A stretch of DNA of 64,000 nt. Source: Streptomyces sp. NBC_01788. GTDB taxonomy: Bacteria > Actinomycetota > Actinomycetes > Streptomycetales > Streptomycetaceae. Below are positions 34,840-44,375 of the stretch, one piece after another. Each line of letters opens with the position of its first letter. The stretch's first letter is position 1. Both the position numbers and the translations under genes were made by a program. Where the stretch lies: contig NZ_CP109090.1 in assembly GCF_035917575.1 (NCBI RefSeq), positions 2,480,001 to 2,544,000 on the forward strand, given 5' to 3'. The notes beneath the pieces are model-generated. The model saw nothing but the letters and a program-made list of their open reading frames with translations. It was not told the DNA's origin and did not search any database.

Positions 34840-36099
34840 ATGACCGATACCCAGGGCAGCACTCCGTCCCGCCGCGCCGTGATCGGCTGGGGCGGGGCGG
34901 GGATCGCGCTCGGCGCCGTCGCGGCCGGCGGCGCGGTGGCGATGACCAAGGCCGGCTCCGACCTGGACCCGGTCGGCGCGGAAGCGGGCGGCGCGGTGGA
35001 GTTCCACGGCGCCCACCAGGCCGGCATCGCCACGGCCGTGCAGGACCGGCTGCACTTCGCCGCGTTCGATGTGAAGACCGACGACCGCGCCGAGTTCGTA
35101 CGGCTGCTGAAGGACTGGACGGCCGCCGCACGCCGGATGACCGCCGGTAAGGAGGTCGGCGAGGGCGCGTACGGCGGACTTCCCGAGGCGCCGCCCGACG
35201 ACACCGGCGAGGCGCTGGGCCTCAACCCCTCGCGGCTGACGCTGACCATCGGCTTCGGGCCGTCGCTGTTCGACAGGTTCGGGCTGCGGGACAAGCGGCC
35301 GGCCGCCCTGGTGGACCTGCCCAAGTTCCCCGGCGACAACCTGGACCGCTCCCGCACCGGCGGCGACCTGTGCGTCCAGGCCTGCGCGGACGACCCGCAG
35401 GTCGCCGTGCACGCGATCCGCAACCTGGCCCGCATCGGCTTCGGCAAGGTCGCCGTCCGCTGGTCCCAGCTCGGCTTCGGCAAGACCTCCTCCACCACGC
35501 CGGACGCCCACACCCCGCGCAACCTCTTCGGGTTCAAGGACGGCACCCGCAACATCGCGGGCACCGAGACCGGCCGGCTGACGGAGCACGTCTGGGTCGG
35601 CGACCAGGACGGCGGCGCGAACGACGCCTGGATGCACGGGGGTTCGTACCTCGTCGCCCGGCGCATCCGGATGAACATCGAGACCTGGGACCGGGCTCCG
35701 CTCCAGGAGCAGGAGGACATCTTCGGCCGGGACAAGGGCGAGGGCGCGCCGGTCGGCAAGCCCAAGGAGCACGACGAGCCGTTCCTGAAGGCGATGAAGC
35801 CCACCGCGCACGTACGGCTCGCGCACCCCGACTCCAACGACGGCATCACGATCCTGCGCCGCGGCTACTCCTTCACCGACGGCACCGACGGCCTCGGCCG
35901 CCTGGACGCCGGACTGTTCTTCCTGGCCTACCAGCGCGACCCGCGCCACGGGTTCATCCCGCTCCAGCGCAGGCTGGCGACGTCGGACGCGCTCAACGAG
36001 TACATCCAGCACGTGGGTTCGGCGGTCTTCGCGATACCGCCCGGCGTGCGTGACACGCACGACTGGTGGGGCCGCACCCTGCTGTCCGAGGAGGCGTGA
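34840..36099 (+). CDS. efeB: EfeB, TAT-exported DyP-type haem peroxidase
   Basis: The 419-residue protein has a twin-arginine signal (SRRAVIGWGGAGIALG) and two ferredoxin-like DyP halves. The distal signature is GFKDGTRN (GxxDG), and the haem-binding C-terminal half includes AHVRLAHPD. In the EFE system it oxidises ferrous to ferric iron or acts on haem outside the membrane. The ATG at 34840 is preferred; an in-frame GTG at 34822 adds only six residues. It lies 25 bp after efeO and 3 bp before efeU. Confidence 0.93.
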   Translation: MTDTQGSTPSRRAVIGWGGAGIALGAVAAGGAVAMTKAGSDLDPVGAEAGGAVEFHGAHQAGIATAVQDRLHFAAFDVKTDDRAEFVRLLKDWTAAARRMTAGKEVGEGAYGGLPEAPPDDTGEALGLNPSRLTLTIGFGPSLFDRFGLRDKRPAALVDLPKFPGDNLDRSRTGGDLCVQACADDPQVAVHAIRNLARIGFGKVAVRWSQLGFGKTSSTTPDAHTPRNLFGFKDGTRNIAGTETGRLTEHVWVGDQDGGANDAWMHGGSYLVARRIRMNIETWDRAPLQEQEDIFGRDKGEGAPVGKPKEHDEPFLKAMKPTAHVRLAHPDSNDGITILRRGYSFTDGTDGLGRLDAGLFFLAYQRDPRHGFIPLQRRLATSDALNEYIQHVGSAVFAIPPGVRDTHDWWGRTLLSEEA

Positions 36100-36102
36100 C
36101 CC

Positions 36103-36975
36103 GTGTTCTCCAACTATCTGATCGGCCTGCGCGAGGGGCTGGAAGCCAGCCTCGTCGTGTGCATCCTCATCGCCTATCTGGTCAAGACCGGCCGCAGGGA
36201 CGCCCTGAAGCCGATCTGGACCGGTATCGGCATCGCGGTCGCCATCGCCATGGGCTTCGGCTGCGTCCTCGAATTCGGCTCCCAGGAGCTGACGTTCCAG
36301 GCGAAGGAGGCGCTCGGCGGCGGCCTGTCGGTCCTCGCCGTCGCCCTGGTGACCTGGATGGTCTTCTGGATGCGGCGCACCGCCCGGCACTTGAAGTCCG
36401 AGCTGCACGGCAAGCTGGACCAGGCGCTGGCGATGGGGACGGGCGCGCTGGTCGCCACCGCGTTCCTGGCCGTGGGCCGGGAGGGCCTGGAGACGGCGCT
36501 GTTCGTGTGGGCGTCGGTGCACGCGGCCTCCGACGGCACCCCGCGCCCGCTCATCGGCGTCGCCCTCGGCCTGGCCACGGCCGCCCTGCTCGGCTGGCTG
36601 TTCTACCGGGGCGCGCTGCGGATCAACCTCGCCAAGTTCTTCACCTGGACCGGCGCCATGCTGGTCGTCGTCGCGGCGGGTGTGCTGGCATACGGCCTGC
36701 ACGACCTCCAGGAGGCCGGCTGGGTCCCGGGGCTTGGCAACCTGGCCTTCGACATCAGCGGGGCCATCCCGCCGGACAGCTGGTACGGCACGCTGCTGAA
36801 GGGCGTGTTCAACTTCCAGCCCGACCCGACGGTGCTTCAGGTCACGGTGTGGCTGCTGTACTTGGTCCCGACGCTCACCTTCTTCTTCGCCCCGGTAGGG
36901 TTCGCCTCCGGGAAGAGGAAGGTGACGGTGGCTGATGAGCAGGCTTCGCGGCCCTCGCAGGCTTCGCAGGCTTGA
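36103..36975 (+). CDS. efeU: EfeU iron permease (FTR1 family)
   Basis: The 290-residue protein has seven predicted helices and both REGLE iron-coordinating motifs: LREGLEASLVVC near residue 10 and GREGLETALFVW near residue 126. These are the hallmark of FTR1/EfeU ferric or ferrous permeases. The GTG start is 3 bp after efeB. Its last 41 bp overlap the next lipoprotein gene in a different frame. Confidence 0.95.
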   Translation: MFSNYLIGLREGLEASLVVCILIAYLVKTGRRDALKPIWTGIGIAVAIAMGFGCVLEFGSQELTFQAKEALGGGLSVLAVALVTWMVFWMRRTARHLKSELHGKLDQALAMGTGALVATAFLAVGREGLETALFVWASVHAASDGTPRPLIGVALGLATAALLGWLFYRGALRINLAKFFTWTGAMLVVVAAGVLAYGLHDLQEAGWVPGLGNLAFDISGAIPPDSWYGTLLKGVFNFQPDPTVLQVTVWLLYLVPTLTFFFAPVGFASGKRKVTVADEQASRPSQASQA

Positions 36976-37936
36976 GCGCTGGGCGACGGCGACGGTCACG
37001 GCGGCCGCGCTGACGCTGACGGCGAGCGGGTGCGTGGTGGTGCACGGTGAGCGCGAGGTGCTTCCGGCCACCACCCCCGCGGAGGCCGCGAAGGCACTGA
37101 ATCGGTTCACCGAGGCGTACAACGCGGCCGACAAGGCCTACGACCGCACCCTGGACGCGGACTTCGTCGTGGGCGCGCTCGGCGCCATCGACGGGGCGCG
37201 GCTGAAGGCCGGGCGCACCAACCACCCGGAGGGCAACCCCGCGCACATACCGCTGACGCTGACGGACGCCAGGTTCACGATCCCCCAGAAGGCGGGCTGG
37301 CCGCGCTGGTTCCTCGCCGACGCCAAGGGCAACAAGGGCGGGAACCAGCGCTGGCTGATGGTGTTCCTGCGCTACGGCGCCACCGAGGAGTGGCGGGTGG
37401 CGTATCTGACGCTGGTGGCCCCCGGGGACATACCGGAGTTCCGGAAGGACGAGGACGGCCTGGCCGAGGCCCTGCCCGAGAGCAGCGGCGAACTGGCCGT
37501 CGTGCCCGGCGACTTGAGCCAGGACTACGCGACGTACCTGAGCAACGGCGGGGACACCTTCGCCGACGGCCCGCACACCACCGGCTGGCGCCAGCTGCGC
37601 GACAGGGCCGCGAGCCGGCCGGGGCTGGCGCGGCAGTACATCGACCAGCCCAGGACGGACGGCGCCTTCGCCCCGCTGGCGCTGCGCACCGCGGACGGCG
37701 GGGCGCTGGTGTTCTTCACCACCCGCCACTACGAGAAGCAGACCGCCGCCGAGGGTGCCTCCGTGCCCACCCCCAACAAGGACGTCCAGGCCCTCACCAC
37801 GGGCGAGGTCAAGCAGTCCCTGACGATGGAGTTCTTCTCCAACGAAGTGGCCCTCGACCCACCGAAGGGCGCGGCCGGACAGCAGGTGTCGATACTGGCC
37901 CGCGTCCAGGGCCTGACCTCGGCCCAGGGCGGGTAG
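36935..37936 (+). CDS. Lipoprotein coupled to efeU, function unknown
   Basis: The 333-residue protein has a basic N-terminus, a hydrophobic segment and a lipobox LTASGC (Cys near residue 33), so it should sit on the outer face of the membrane. The rest is mixed alpha/beta with FTEAYNAADKAYDRTLDADFV, WPRWFLADAKG and the repeated TTGWRQLRD-like parts. No known domain is recognised. Its start lies 41 bp inside efeU, so it is read with the EFE operon. The position suggests an accessory surface part of iron uptake. Confidence 0.82.
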   Translation: MSRLRGPRRLRRLERWATATVTAAALTLTASGCVVVHGEREVLPATTPAEAAKALNRFTEAYNAADKAYDRTLDADFVVGALGAIDGARLKAGRTNHPEGNPAHIPLTLTDARFTIPQKAGWPRWFLADAKGNKGGNQRWLMVFLRYGATEEWRVAYLTLVAPGDIPEFRKDEDGLAEALPESSGELAVVPGDLSQDYATYLSNGGDTFADGPHTTGWRQLRDRAASRPGLARQYIDQPRTDGAFAPLALRTADGGALVFFTTRHYEKQTAAEGASVPTPNKDVQALTTGEVKQSLTMEFFSNEVALDPPKGAAGQQVSILARVQGLTSAQGG

Positions 37937-37965
37937 GAGCCGGGCGCCCGCGGGTCCCCCGGGGT

Positions 37966-38703
37966 TCAGCGGTGCAGGGGCCAGTTCGAGGAGTGGGGGT
38001 CCGATTCCCCGGCGGCGTGGCGGGCGCAGGCGTCGGTGAGGGGTTCCAGCAGGCTCAGGGGGTCCGGGAGGGCGTACTCGGGGCCGCGCAGCCAGCGCAC
38101 CCGCTGGTCGTCGTCGCCGGGCAGGCGGGCCGGCGGGACCAGGACGTAGGAGCCGCGGCAGTGCCAGCGCAGGCCCGGGTGCTCGGCCATGGTCTCCGGG
38201 TGGCAGTCCAGCTCGCAGGGCCACCACTCGTCCTCGTCCTCGGGCGTGCCGCGGGTGAGGGTGAAGAACAGCATGCGGCCGTCGTCGCTCTCGGCGACCG
38301 GACCGACCTCGACGCCCTCGGCGAGCAGCCGCTCCAGGGCCTCGTCGCCGGCCTCCACGGGCACGTCGAGGACGTCGTGGACCATTCCGGTCGCGGTGAT
38401 GAAGTTGGCCTGCGGCTGGTGCCGGGCCCAGCGCTCGATCTGGGCGCGGTCGGTGGTCGACTGCGTCTGCCAGGCGAACGACACCGGGTGCCGGGCGGGG
38501 GTGGGACAGCCGACGCGGTCGCAGGAGCAGCCGTATCCGGTGGCCGGGTGCGCGGCGGGCGCGAGGGGCAGTCCCGCGGTGGCGGCGGCGAGCAGCAGGT
38601 CCTCACGGCCGCCGTCTCCGGCGGTCTCCTTGGGGCGACGTCCGCGCAGCCACCTGGTGAGTTTGCCCTCCCGGCCGGTACGACCGCCGAACTCCGCGCT
38701 CAT
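37966..38703 (-). CDS. Bifunctional DNA primase/polymerase (PrimPol-like) N-terminal domain protein
   Basis: The 245-residue protein shows the PrimPol entry pattern: LLLAAATAGLPLAPA, then CSCDRVGCPTPARHP with a cysteine cluster, then FITATGMVHDVLDVPVEAGDEAL. The catalytic site normally reads like DVD(x); here it reads VLDVPVE, so one of the two metal-binding acids may be lost. It lacks a helicase or ATPase domain. It may be a degenerate PrimPol used as a regulator. Such stand-alone copies are common in Streptomyces. Convergent with the efe lipoprotein. Confidence 0.78.
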   Translation of the reverse strand: MSAEFGGRTGREGKLTRWLRGRRPKETAGDGGREDLLLAAATAGLPLAPAAHPATGYGCSCDRVGCPTPARHPVSFAWQTQSTTDRAQIERWARHQPQANFITATGMVHDVLDVPVEAGDEALERLLAEGVEVGPVAESDDGRMLFFTLTRGTPEDEDEWWPCELDCHPETMAEHPGLRWHCRGSYVLVPPARLPGDDDQRVRWLRGPEYALPDPLSLLEPLTDACARHAAGESDPHSSNWPLHR

Positions 38704-38803
38704 TTATCCCCTGACCTCGCTGGTGTGGACAGCATGTCCCATGGTCCCACCATCCTGCGCCTCGGGGGGCCGGAGCCCGCAACCGGGGTGGCCGGGGTGG
38801 TGC

Positions 38804-39433
38804 TCAGCGGGGCGCGAGCCCGTGCAGCGCGTAGTCGACGAGGGTGTCGGTGTACTCGTAGGAGACGGGCGCGGTGCGCTGGAGCCAGCGCTGGGCCAGC
38901 GGGGAGACGAAGAGTTCCAGGGCGATGCGCGGGTCGATGTCGGGGCGTACGGCGCCGGTGTCCTGGGCCGAGCGGAGCCTGTGGACGTACAGCTCGAGCT
39001 GCGGCTGGAGCAGCTTGGCCACGAACTGCCGGCCGACCTGGTCGTTCACCAGGCCCTCGGCGGCCAGGGCCCGGGCGGGCGCCTCGAACGCCGGGTCGAA
39101 GAGTGCGTCGACGGTGGCGCGCAGGACGGTCTTGAGGTCGGCGGCGAGGTCGCCGGTGTCGGGGATCCCGTCGGGCTGCCGGTCTGCCCGCGCGTCCTCC
39201 TGCCGGGCCGCCGCCTGTTCGCCGAGGTCGAGGAACGCCTCCATGAGGACGTCCGCCTTCGAGGGCCACCAGCGGTAGATCGTCTGCTTGCCCACCCCGG
39301 CCCGCGCGGCGATCGCCTCGATCGTGGTCTTCGGATACCCGGTCTCGGCGACGAGCGCGAGGGCGGCGGCGTAGATCGCGCGGCGGGACTTCTCGCTGCG
39401 GCGGCTGGCGTCGGGGGCGGGCTTGTCGGGCAT
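38804..39433 (-). CDS. TetR family regulator
   Basis: The 209-residue protein has a TetR HTH (TTIEAIAARAGVGKQTIYRWW, about residues 37-57) and a helical C-terminal domain with ALAAEGLVNDQVGRQF. The start at 39433 follows normal spacing. No exporter or enzyme is adjacent that clearly belongs to it; the next genes are PrimPol-like and Rsm22-like. The target is unknown. Confidence 0.88.
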   Translation of the reverse strand: MPDKPAPDASRRSEKSRRAIYAAALALVAETGYPKTTIEAIAARAGVGKQTIYRWWPSKADVLMEAFLDLGEQAAARQEDARADRQPDGIPDTGDLAADLKTVLRATVDALFDPAFEAPARALAAEGLVNDQVGRQFVAKLLQPQLELYVHRLRSAQDTGAVRPDIDPRIALELFVSPLAQRWLQRTAPVSYEYTDTLVDYALHGLAPR

Positions 39434-39499
39434 GCGCCGACGGTAGCAGGGCGGGGAGACGGTGCGTCTCGCCGCTCCCGGCGGGCCGGGTCCGGTCGC

Positions 39500-40495
39500 C
39501 TAGCGCGTCGGGTCGGGGGGCGGCCAGGGGTCGCCCCAGTCCGTGTCGCGGGCCGCCTTGTACAGGTCGCCGTGGCGTTTGGTGACCGTCTCGCGGCTCA
39601 GGCCCTCGTCGGGCGCGCACAGGTTGAGCAGGACCTGACCCTTGCGGATCTGGGGGCGGCGGACGACGCGTGCGGGGGCGGGGGTGACCGGGAAGCGGGT
39701 GGCGGCGACGTAGCTGAACTTCTCGTCCTCGTAGGCGAGGGAGCCGCCCTTGACCTGCCGGTGCAGGGAGGACCGGCTGACCCGGGCCGAGAAGTGGCAC
39801 CAGTCGGTGCCGGGCACGATCGGGCAGGCGGCGCTGTGCGGGCAGGGCGCGGCGATGTGGAAGCCGGCCGCGATCAGGCGGTCCCGGGCCTCGATGACGC
39901 GGGCGTACCCGTCCGGTGTGCCGGGTTCGACGACCACGACGGCGCGGGCCGCGGCCGCGGCGGCGTCCACGACGGCCGCACGGTCGGGCGCGGTCAGCTC
40001 GCCCAGGACGTAGGAGACGGTGACGAGGTCGGTGTCGTCGAGGGTGAGCGCCGCGCCGATCCGGGCGCGCTGCCAGCGGGCGTCCCGCAGGGCCGGGTCG
40101 GCCTCGGCGATCTCCCGCCCGAGGGCGAGCGCGGGCTCGGCCCAGTCGAGCACGGTCACCGGGCGGATGCCGTCCCAGGTGGCGGCGGTGGCCCAGGCGG
40201 CGGCGCCGGTTCCGCCGCCGACATCGGTGTGGCCGGCGGGCGTCCACTCCGGCGCGGCCTCGGCGAACGCGGCCAGCGCCGAGCGCACCGCCTCGAAGGT
40301 GGCCGGCATCCGGTACGCGGCGTACGCGACCACGTCGGCGCGGTCGCGCAGGATCGGCGCGTCGGTCGGGGTGCTCCCCCGGTAGTTGGCGATCAGCCGC
40401 TCCACGGCCCCCGCAGCCTGCCGGGGCGGCAGCCCGTCGAGCAAGCTGGAAAGCGCGGCACGGAGAGTCTCCGACGGCGGTACAACGTCGTTCAC
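39500..40495 (-). CDS. Rsm22-like small-subunit rRNA methyltransferase family protein
   Basis: The 331-residue protein has an N-terminal helical part (TLRAALSSLLDGLPPRQAAGAVERLI), a SAM-binding motif GHTDVGGGTGAAAWA and the C-terminal cysteine cluster APCPHSAACPIVPGTDWCHF of Rsm22 proteins. That cluster probably holds a metal or iron-sulphur centre. Relatives are needed for mitochondrial small-subunit assembly. The bacterial role is probably 16S rRNA modification, as an inference. GTG start at 40495. Confidence 0.88.
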   Translation of the reverse strand: MNDVVPPSETLRAALSSLLDGLPPRQAAGAVERLIANYRGSTPTDAPILRDRADVVAYAAYRMPATFEAVRSALAAFAEAAPEWTPAGHTDVGGGTGAAAWATAATWDGIRPVTVLDWAEPALALGREIAEADPALRDARWQRARIGAALTLDDTDLVTVSYVLGELTAPDRAAVVDAAAAAARAVVVVEPGTPDGYARVIEARDRLIAAGFHIAAPCPHSAACPIVPGTDWCHFSARVSRSSLHRQVKGGSLAYEDEKFSYVAATRFPVTPAPARVVRRPQIRKGQVLLNLCAPDEGLSRETVTKRHGDLYKAARDTDWGDPWPPPDPTR

Positions 40496-40647
40496 CGTCC
40501 GATTCTCTCAGGTCCGACGAACCCCCAGAACCGCCGACGCCTCCCGCCCCCGCAGCCCCGGCGGACCGCCCGCGACAGCGGGGCCGGTGGGCGTCGCCCT
40601 CGCCTCCACCGGCCGGTTCGCCGCCGCGCGTAGGGGTCCCGCCTCTC

Positions 40648-41835
40648 TCAGGCTCGGCGGGCGCCGCGTACCGCTCGGGACAGGCGTGTCGCTGCTGTCG
40701 CGCGAGGGGCGCTCGACGGGGGGCGGCGGCGGGGGTGGACCGTGTTGGCCAGGAGGATCAGGAAGGTGTCCGTGGCCCGGTCGAGGGTCAGGGACGTGCC
40801 GGTGAAGCCCGTGTGGCCCGCTGCTCCGTGGCCCGCCAGTTCGCCCATGAACCAGGGCTGGTCCACGGCGAAGCCCAGGCCCGGTGGGGCGAGGAGCAGG
40901 TCGACGAGGTCGGGGCCGAGAATCCGGGCGGGGCCGTAGGAGCCGCCCGCGAGCAGCGCGCGGCAGAACACCGCGAGGTCGGGGCCCGTCGAGAACAGGC
41001 CCGCGTGACCGGCCACACCGCCCAGCGCCCAGGCGTTCTCGTCGTGGACCTCGCCGCGCAGCATCCCCCGGTCCGCCTTGGCCCACGGCCGCCGCTGGTC
41101 CTCGGTCGCCGCCGCGCCGGGGCACGGGCCGAAGCGGGTGGACGCCATGCCCAGCGGGCGGGTGATCCCGTCGCGGACCAGGACGTCGAGGGTGCGGCCG
41201 GTGATCCGCTCCAGGACGTGCTGGAGCAGCAGCGGATTGAGGTCCGAGTAGGTGTACGTGCCGGGCACGCCCACCGGGGCCTCCGCGCGCAGCATCGCCG
41301 ACCGGGAGGCGGCGTCGGGGCAGTCGTACAGCGGGAGTTCGGGGCGCAGCCCGGAGGTGTGGGTGAGCAACTGCCGTACGGTGACGCCGTGTGCGGCGGC
41401 GGCCCGGAACTCCGGCAGGTACGCCCCCACCCGCGCGTCGATGCCCAGCGTGCCCCGCTCGATCTGCTGCACGGCGGCGACCGCCGTGAACAGCTTGGTC
41501 AGGGAAGCCAGGTCGAACGGCGTGTCCACGGTCATCGGCACCCGCCGGTCGGCCGGGAGTTCGACGCCCCGGTCTGTGGCGGGGTCGTAGGACGCGTACC
41601 GCACCGCCCAGCCCGCCGGCTCGGCGACGGCGACCACCGGGCCGCGTCCGGCGAGCACGACGGCACCCGCCGCCCAGGGGTGCTCCCCGGTGGTGAGGTC
41701 GTGGACCTCACGGACGAGGTGACGCAGCTCGGCGGGGTCGAGTCCGGCCCTCTCCGGTGTGTCCCCGCGCAGTCTCGGTGCGCTCAGCTCTCCTCCTGCA
41801 CGCTCTCGGCCGCATGTGGCCTCCAGGGACGGCAC
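40648..41835 (-). CDS. Serine hydrolase of the beta-lactamase/DD-peptidase family
   Basis: The roughly 395-residue protein has the class C penicillin-recognising fold: SLTK (SxxK nucleophile motif) after TPFDLA, a YSDLN tyrosine motif, and HTG in GAAGHTGFTGTSL. It has no signal peptide, so it is probably cytoplasmic or an esterase. The only ordinary upstream start is GTG at 41835, which makes the gene overlap the upstream MFS gene by 52 bp. A CTG at 41787 next to GGAGGA is the alternative. The start is therefore uncertain. The C-terminus is arginine-rich and low complexity. Confidence 0.82.
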   Translation of the reverse strand: MPSLEATCGRERAGGELSAPRLRGDTPERAGLDPAELRHLVREVHDLTTGEHPWAAGAVVLAGRGPVVAVAEPAGWAVRYASYDPATDRGVELPADRRVPMTVDTPFDLASLTKLFTAVAAVQQIERGTLGIDARVGAYLPEFRAAAAHGVTVRQLLTHTSGLRPELPLYDCPDAASRSAMLRAEAPVGVPGTYTYSDLNPLLLQHVLERITGRTLDVLVRDGITRPLGMASTRFGPCPGAAATEDQRRPWAKADRGMLRGEVHDENAWALGGVAGHAGLFSTGPDLAVFCRALLAGGSYGPARILGPDLVDLLLAPPGLGFAVDQPWFMGELAGHGAAGHTGFTGTSLTLDRATDTFLILLANTVHPRRRPPSSAPRATAATRLSRAVRGARRA

Positions 41836-43091
41836 ATTCCCATGAAGCAGGCCAGCGCCACCAGCGCGGCCGCCAGTTGGACCAGCGCCATGGGCACGGC
41901 GGTGTGCTCCCCGGCGATCCCGACCAGCGGGGAGGCGATCGCGCCGATGAGGAAGGAGGACGTGCCGAGCAGGGCGGACGCGGAACCGGCGTGCTCGCGG
42001 GTGCGCATCAGCGCGAGCGCCTGGGTGTTGGGCAGGGTGACGCCCATCGCGGACATGAGCACGAACAGCCCGGCGGCCACGGGCACCAGGCCCACCTCGC
42101 CGAACACCCCCGTGGCCATCAGCAGCAGGGCGGCCGCGGCCAGGATGATCACCACGAGGCCGACGGCCAGCACCCGGTCGAGGCGGACCCGGCCGACGAG
42201 CACCCGGCCGTTGACCTGACCCACGATGACCAGCCCGACCGAGTTGAGCCCGAACAGCAGGCTGTACGTCTGCGGGGAGGCGCCGTAGATCTCCTGGATC
42301 ACGAACGGCGAGGCGGCGATGTAAGCGAACAGCGCGGCGAAGGCGAAGCCGCCCGCGAGCAGGTATCCGGTGAAGGCGCGGTCGGCGAGCAGCCGGCGCA
42401 TCGAGCCGAGCGTCTCGCCCACCCCGCCGCCGTGCCGGCGGTCGGGCGGCAGGGTCTCCGGCAGCCGGGTCCAGACGACCACGGCCAGCAGCGCCCCGAC
42501 CACCGTGAGGACGACGAACACGCCGCGCCAGTCCGTCACCCGCAGGATCTGTCCGCCGATCAGCGGTGCCACGATCGGGGCGACGCCGGATATCAGCATC
42601 AGGGTGGAGAAGAAGCGGGCCATGGCCACGCCGTCGTACAGGTCCCGCACGACCGCGCGGGCGATCACGATGCCGGCCGCGCCCGACAGTCCCTGGGCCA
42701 GCCGGAAGGCGACCAGCGTCTCGACGTTCGGGGCGAACGCGCACAGCGCGGTGGCGAGGACGTAGACGGCGAGCCCCGCCAGCAGCGGGCGGCGGCGCCC
42801 CCACCGGTCGCTCATCGGGCCGACCACCATCTGCCCGAGCGCCATGCCGGCCAGGCAGGCGGTCAGCGTGAGCTGGACGGTCGCGGCCGGGGCGTGCAGG
42901 GACCGGGTGACCTCCGGCAGGGAGGGGAGGTACATGTCCATCGCGAGCGGAGGCGTCGCGGTGAGCCCGCCGAGGATCAGGGTCACCAGCAGTCCGGCGC
43001 GGCGGGCCGAGCGCGCCGGCGGTCCGGCGAGTCCCCGCTCCGGTACGGCCGTCCGCGGCGCGTGCGGTGCGGGCGCCCCACCCTCCGACAT
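41784..43091 (-). CDS. Bcr/CflA family MFS drug exporter
   Basis: The 435-residue protein has 12 predicted helices. The Bcr/CflA signature is MDMYLPSLPEVTRSL in helix 1, with PMSDRWGRRRPLLAG (motif A) and GVAPIVAPLIGG (motif C). The family exports bicyclomycin, chloramphenicol or sulfonamides; the substrate is unknown here. The ATG at 43091 has AGGAAGGGA upstream. It is divergent from a Gfo/Idh oxidoreductase gene, and the serine hydrolase gene overlaps its 3' end. Confidence 0.92.
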   Translation of the reverse strand: MSEGGAPAPHAPRTAVPERGLAGPPARSARRAGLLVTLILGGLTATPPLAMDMYLPSLPEVTRSLHAPAATVQLTLTACLAGMALGQMVVGPMSDRWGRRRPLLAGLAVYVLATALCAFAPNVETLVAFRLAQGLSGAAGIVIARAVVRDLYDGVAMARFFSTLMLISGVAPIVAPLIGGQILRVTDWRGVFVVLTVVGALLAVVVWTRLPETLPPDRRHGGGVGETLGSMRRLLADRAFTGYLLAGGFAFAALFAYIAASPFVIQEIYGASPQTYSLLFGLNSVGLVIVGQVNGRVLVGRVRLDRVLAVGLVVIILAAAALLLMATGVFGEVGLVPVAAGLFVLMSAMGVTLPNTQALALMRTREHAGSASALLGTSSFLIGAIASPLVGIAGEHTAVPMALVQLAAALVALACFMGMCRPWRPHAAESVQEES

Positions 43092-43223
43092 GTGTGTCCC
43101 TTCCTCTCCCGGCCCGCTTGTGGCCTTCTTCGGCCCTCTCCGGGCCTCTCCGGCTGATCCGCCGCCTATGCTCTCAGCTCGTACACCGTGCCGAGGAACG
43201 CGTGAGCGAGGGTGAGGTCCGGG

Positions 43224-44282
43224 ATGTCGGAAGTGTCCGGGGTGGCGGAACAGACGGTGCGCTGGGGCGTTCTGGCGACCGGCCAGATCGCGGCCGCGTT
43301 CACCGCGGACCTGGTGGACCTGCCGGACGCCGAGGTCGTGGCGGTGGCCTCGCGCACCGAGGAGTCCGCGAAGGCGTTCGCGGAACGGTTCGGGATCCCG
43401 CGGGCGTACGGCGACTGGGAGTCGCTCGCCCGGGACCCGGACGTCGACGTCGTCTACGTGGCCGCCCCGCACACGGCCCACCGGGCGGCCGCCGGCCTGT
43501 GCCTGGAGGCCGGGCGGAACGTGCTGTGCGAGAAGCCGTTCACGCTGAACCTGCGGCAGGCCGGGGAACTCGTCGCGCTCGCCCGTGAGCACGACCGGTT
43601 CCTGATGGAGGCCATGTGGATGTACTGCAATCCACTGATACGGCGCCTGAAGGCACTGGTCGACGACGGCGCGATCGGCGAAGTGCGCACAGTTCAGGCC
43701 GACTTCGGGCTCGCCGGCCCCTTCCCGCCCTCGCACCGGCTGCGCGACCCGCACCTGGGCGGCGGGGCGCTGCTCGACCTCGGCGTCTACCCGGTGTCGT
43801 TCGCCCAGTTGCTGCTCGGCGAGCCGTCGGACGTGACGGCCAGGGCGGTGCTCTCCGCGGAGGGCGTCGACCTCCAGACCGGCGCGCTGCTCTCCTGGGA
43901 CGGCGGCGCGCTGGCCCAACTGCACTGCTCCATCACGGGATCCACGGCCACCTGCGCCTCGGTCACCGGCTCCAAGGGCCGGATCGACGTGCCCTCCGGC
44001 TTCTTCCACCCCGACCGTTTCGTGCTGCGCCGGCACGGCCGTGACCCGGAGGAGTTCACCGCGGACCCGGCCGACGGTCCGCGCACCACCCTGCGGCACG
44101 AGGCGCGGGAGGTGATGCGGGCCCTGCGCGCGGGCGAGACGGAGTCCCCGCTCGTGCCGCTGGAGGGCACCCTGGCGGTGATGCGGACGCTGGACGCGGT
44201 GCGGGAGCGGATCGGCGTGCGGTATCCCGGAGAGGCGGACGGACCGGACGCCGGGCGGGCCCGGGAGGCCGCGCTCGCCTGA
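43224..44282 (+). CDS. Gfo/Idh/MocA family oxidoreductase
   Basis: The 352-residue NAD(P)-dependent enzyme has a Rossmann domain ([18 protein letters not shown], then [19 protein letters not shown]) with the catalytic CEKPFTLN motif (EKP). A C-terminal alpha/beta domain follows with [17 protein letters not shown]. It oxidises or reduces a sugar-like or dihydrodiol substrate, not identified. The ATG at 43224 is chosen; a GTG at 43212 would add four residues. It is 107 bp ahead of an SDR gene on the same strand. Confidence 0.92.
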   Translation: MSEVSGVAEQTVRWGVLATGQIAAAFTADLVDLPDAEVVAVASRTEESAKAFAERFGIPRAYGDWESLARDPDVDVVYVAAPHTAHRAAAGLCLEAGRNVLCEKPFTLNLRQAGELVALAREHDRFLMEAMWMYCNPLIRRLKALVDDGAIGEVRTVQADFGLAGPFPPSHRLRDPHLGGGALLDLGVYPVSFAQLLLGEPSDVTARAVLSAEGVDLQTGALLSWDGGALAQLHCSITGSTATCASVTGSKGRIDVPSGFFHPDRFVLRRHGRDPEEFTADPADGPRTTLRHEAREVMRALRAGETESPLVPLEGTLAVMRTLDAVRERIGVRYPGEADGPDAGRAREAALA

Positions 44283-44375
44283 GCTCCGCGACACCGGCGA
44301 GCTTCCGGAGGCCTCCGCGGCCCTGGTCGGCATCCGTATGGCGGACAGTGGATTCCGCTTGGCGGACCGTCCTCG

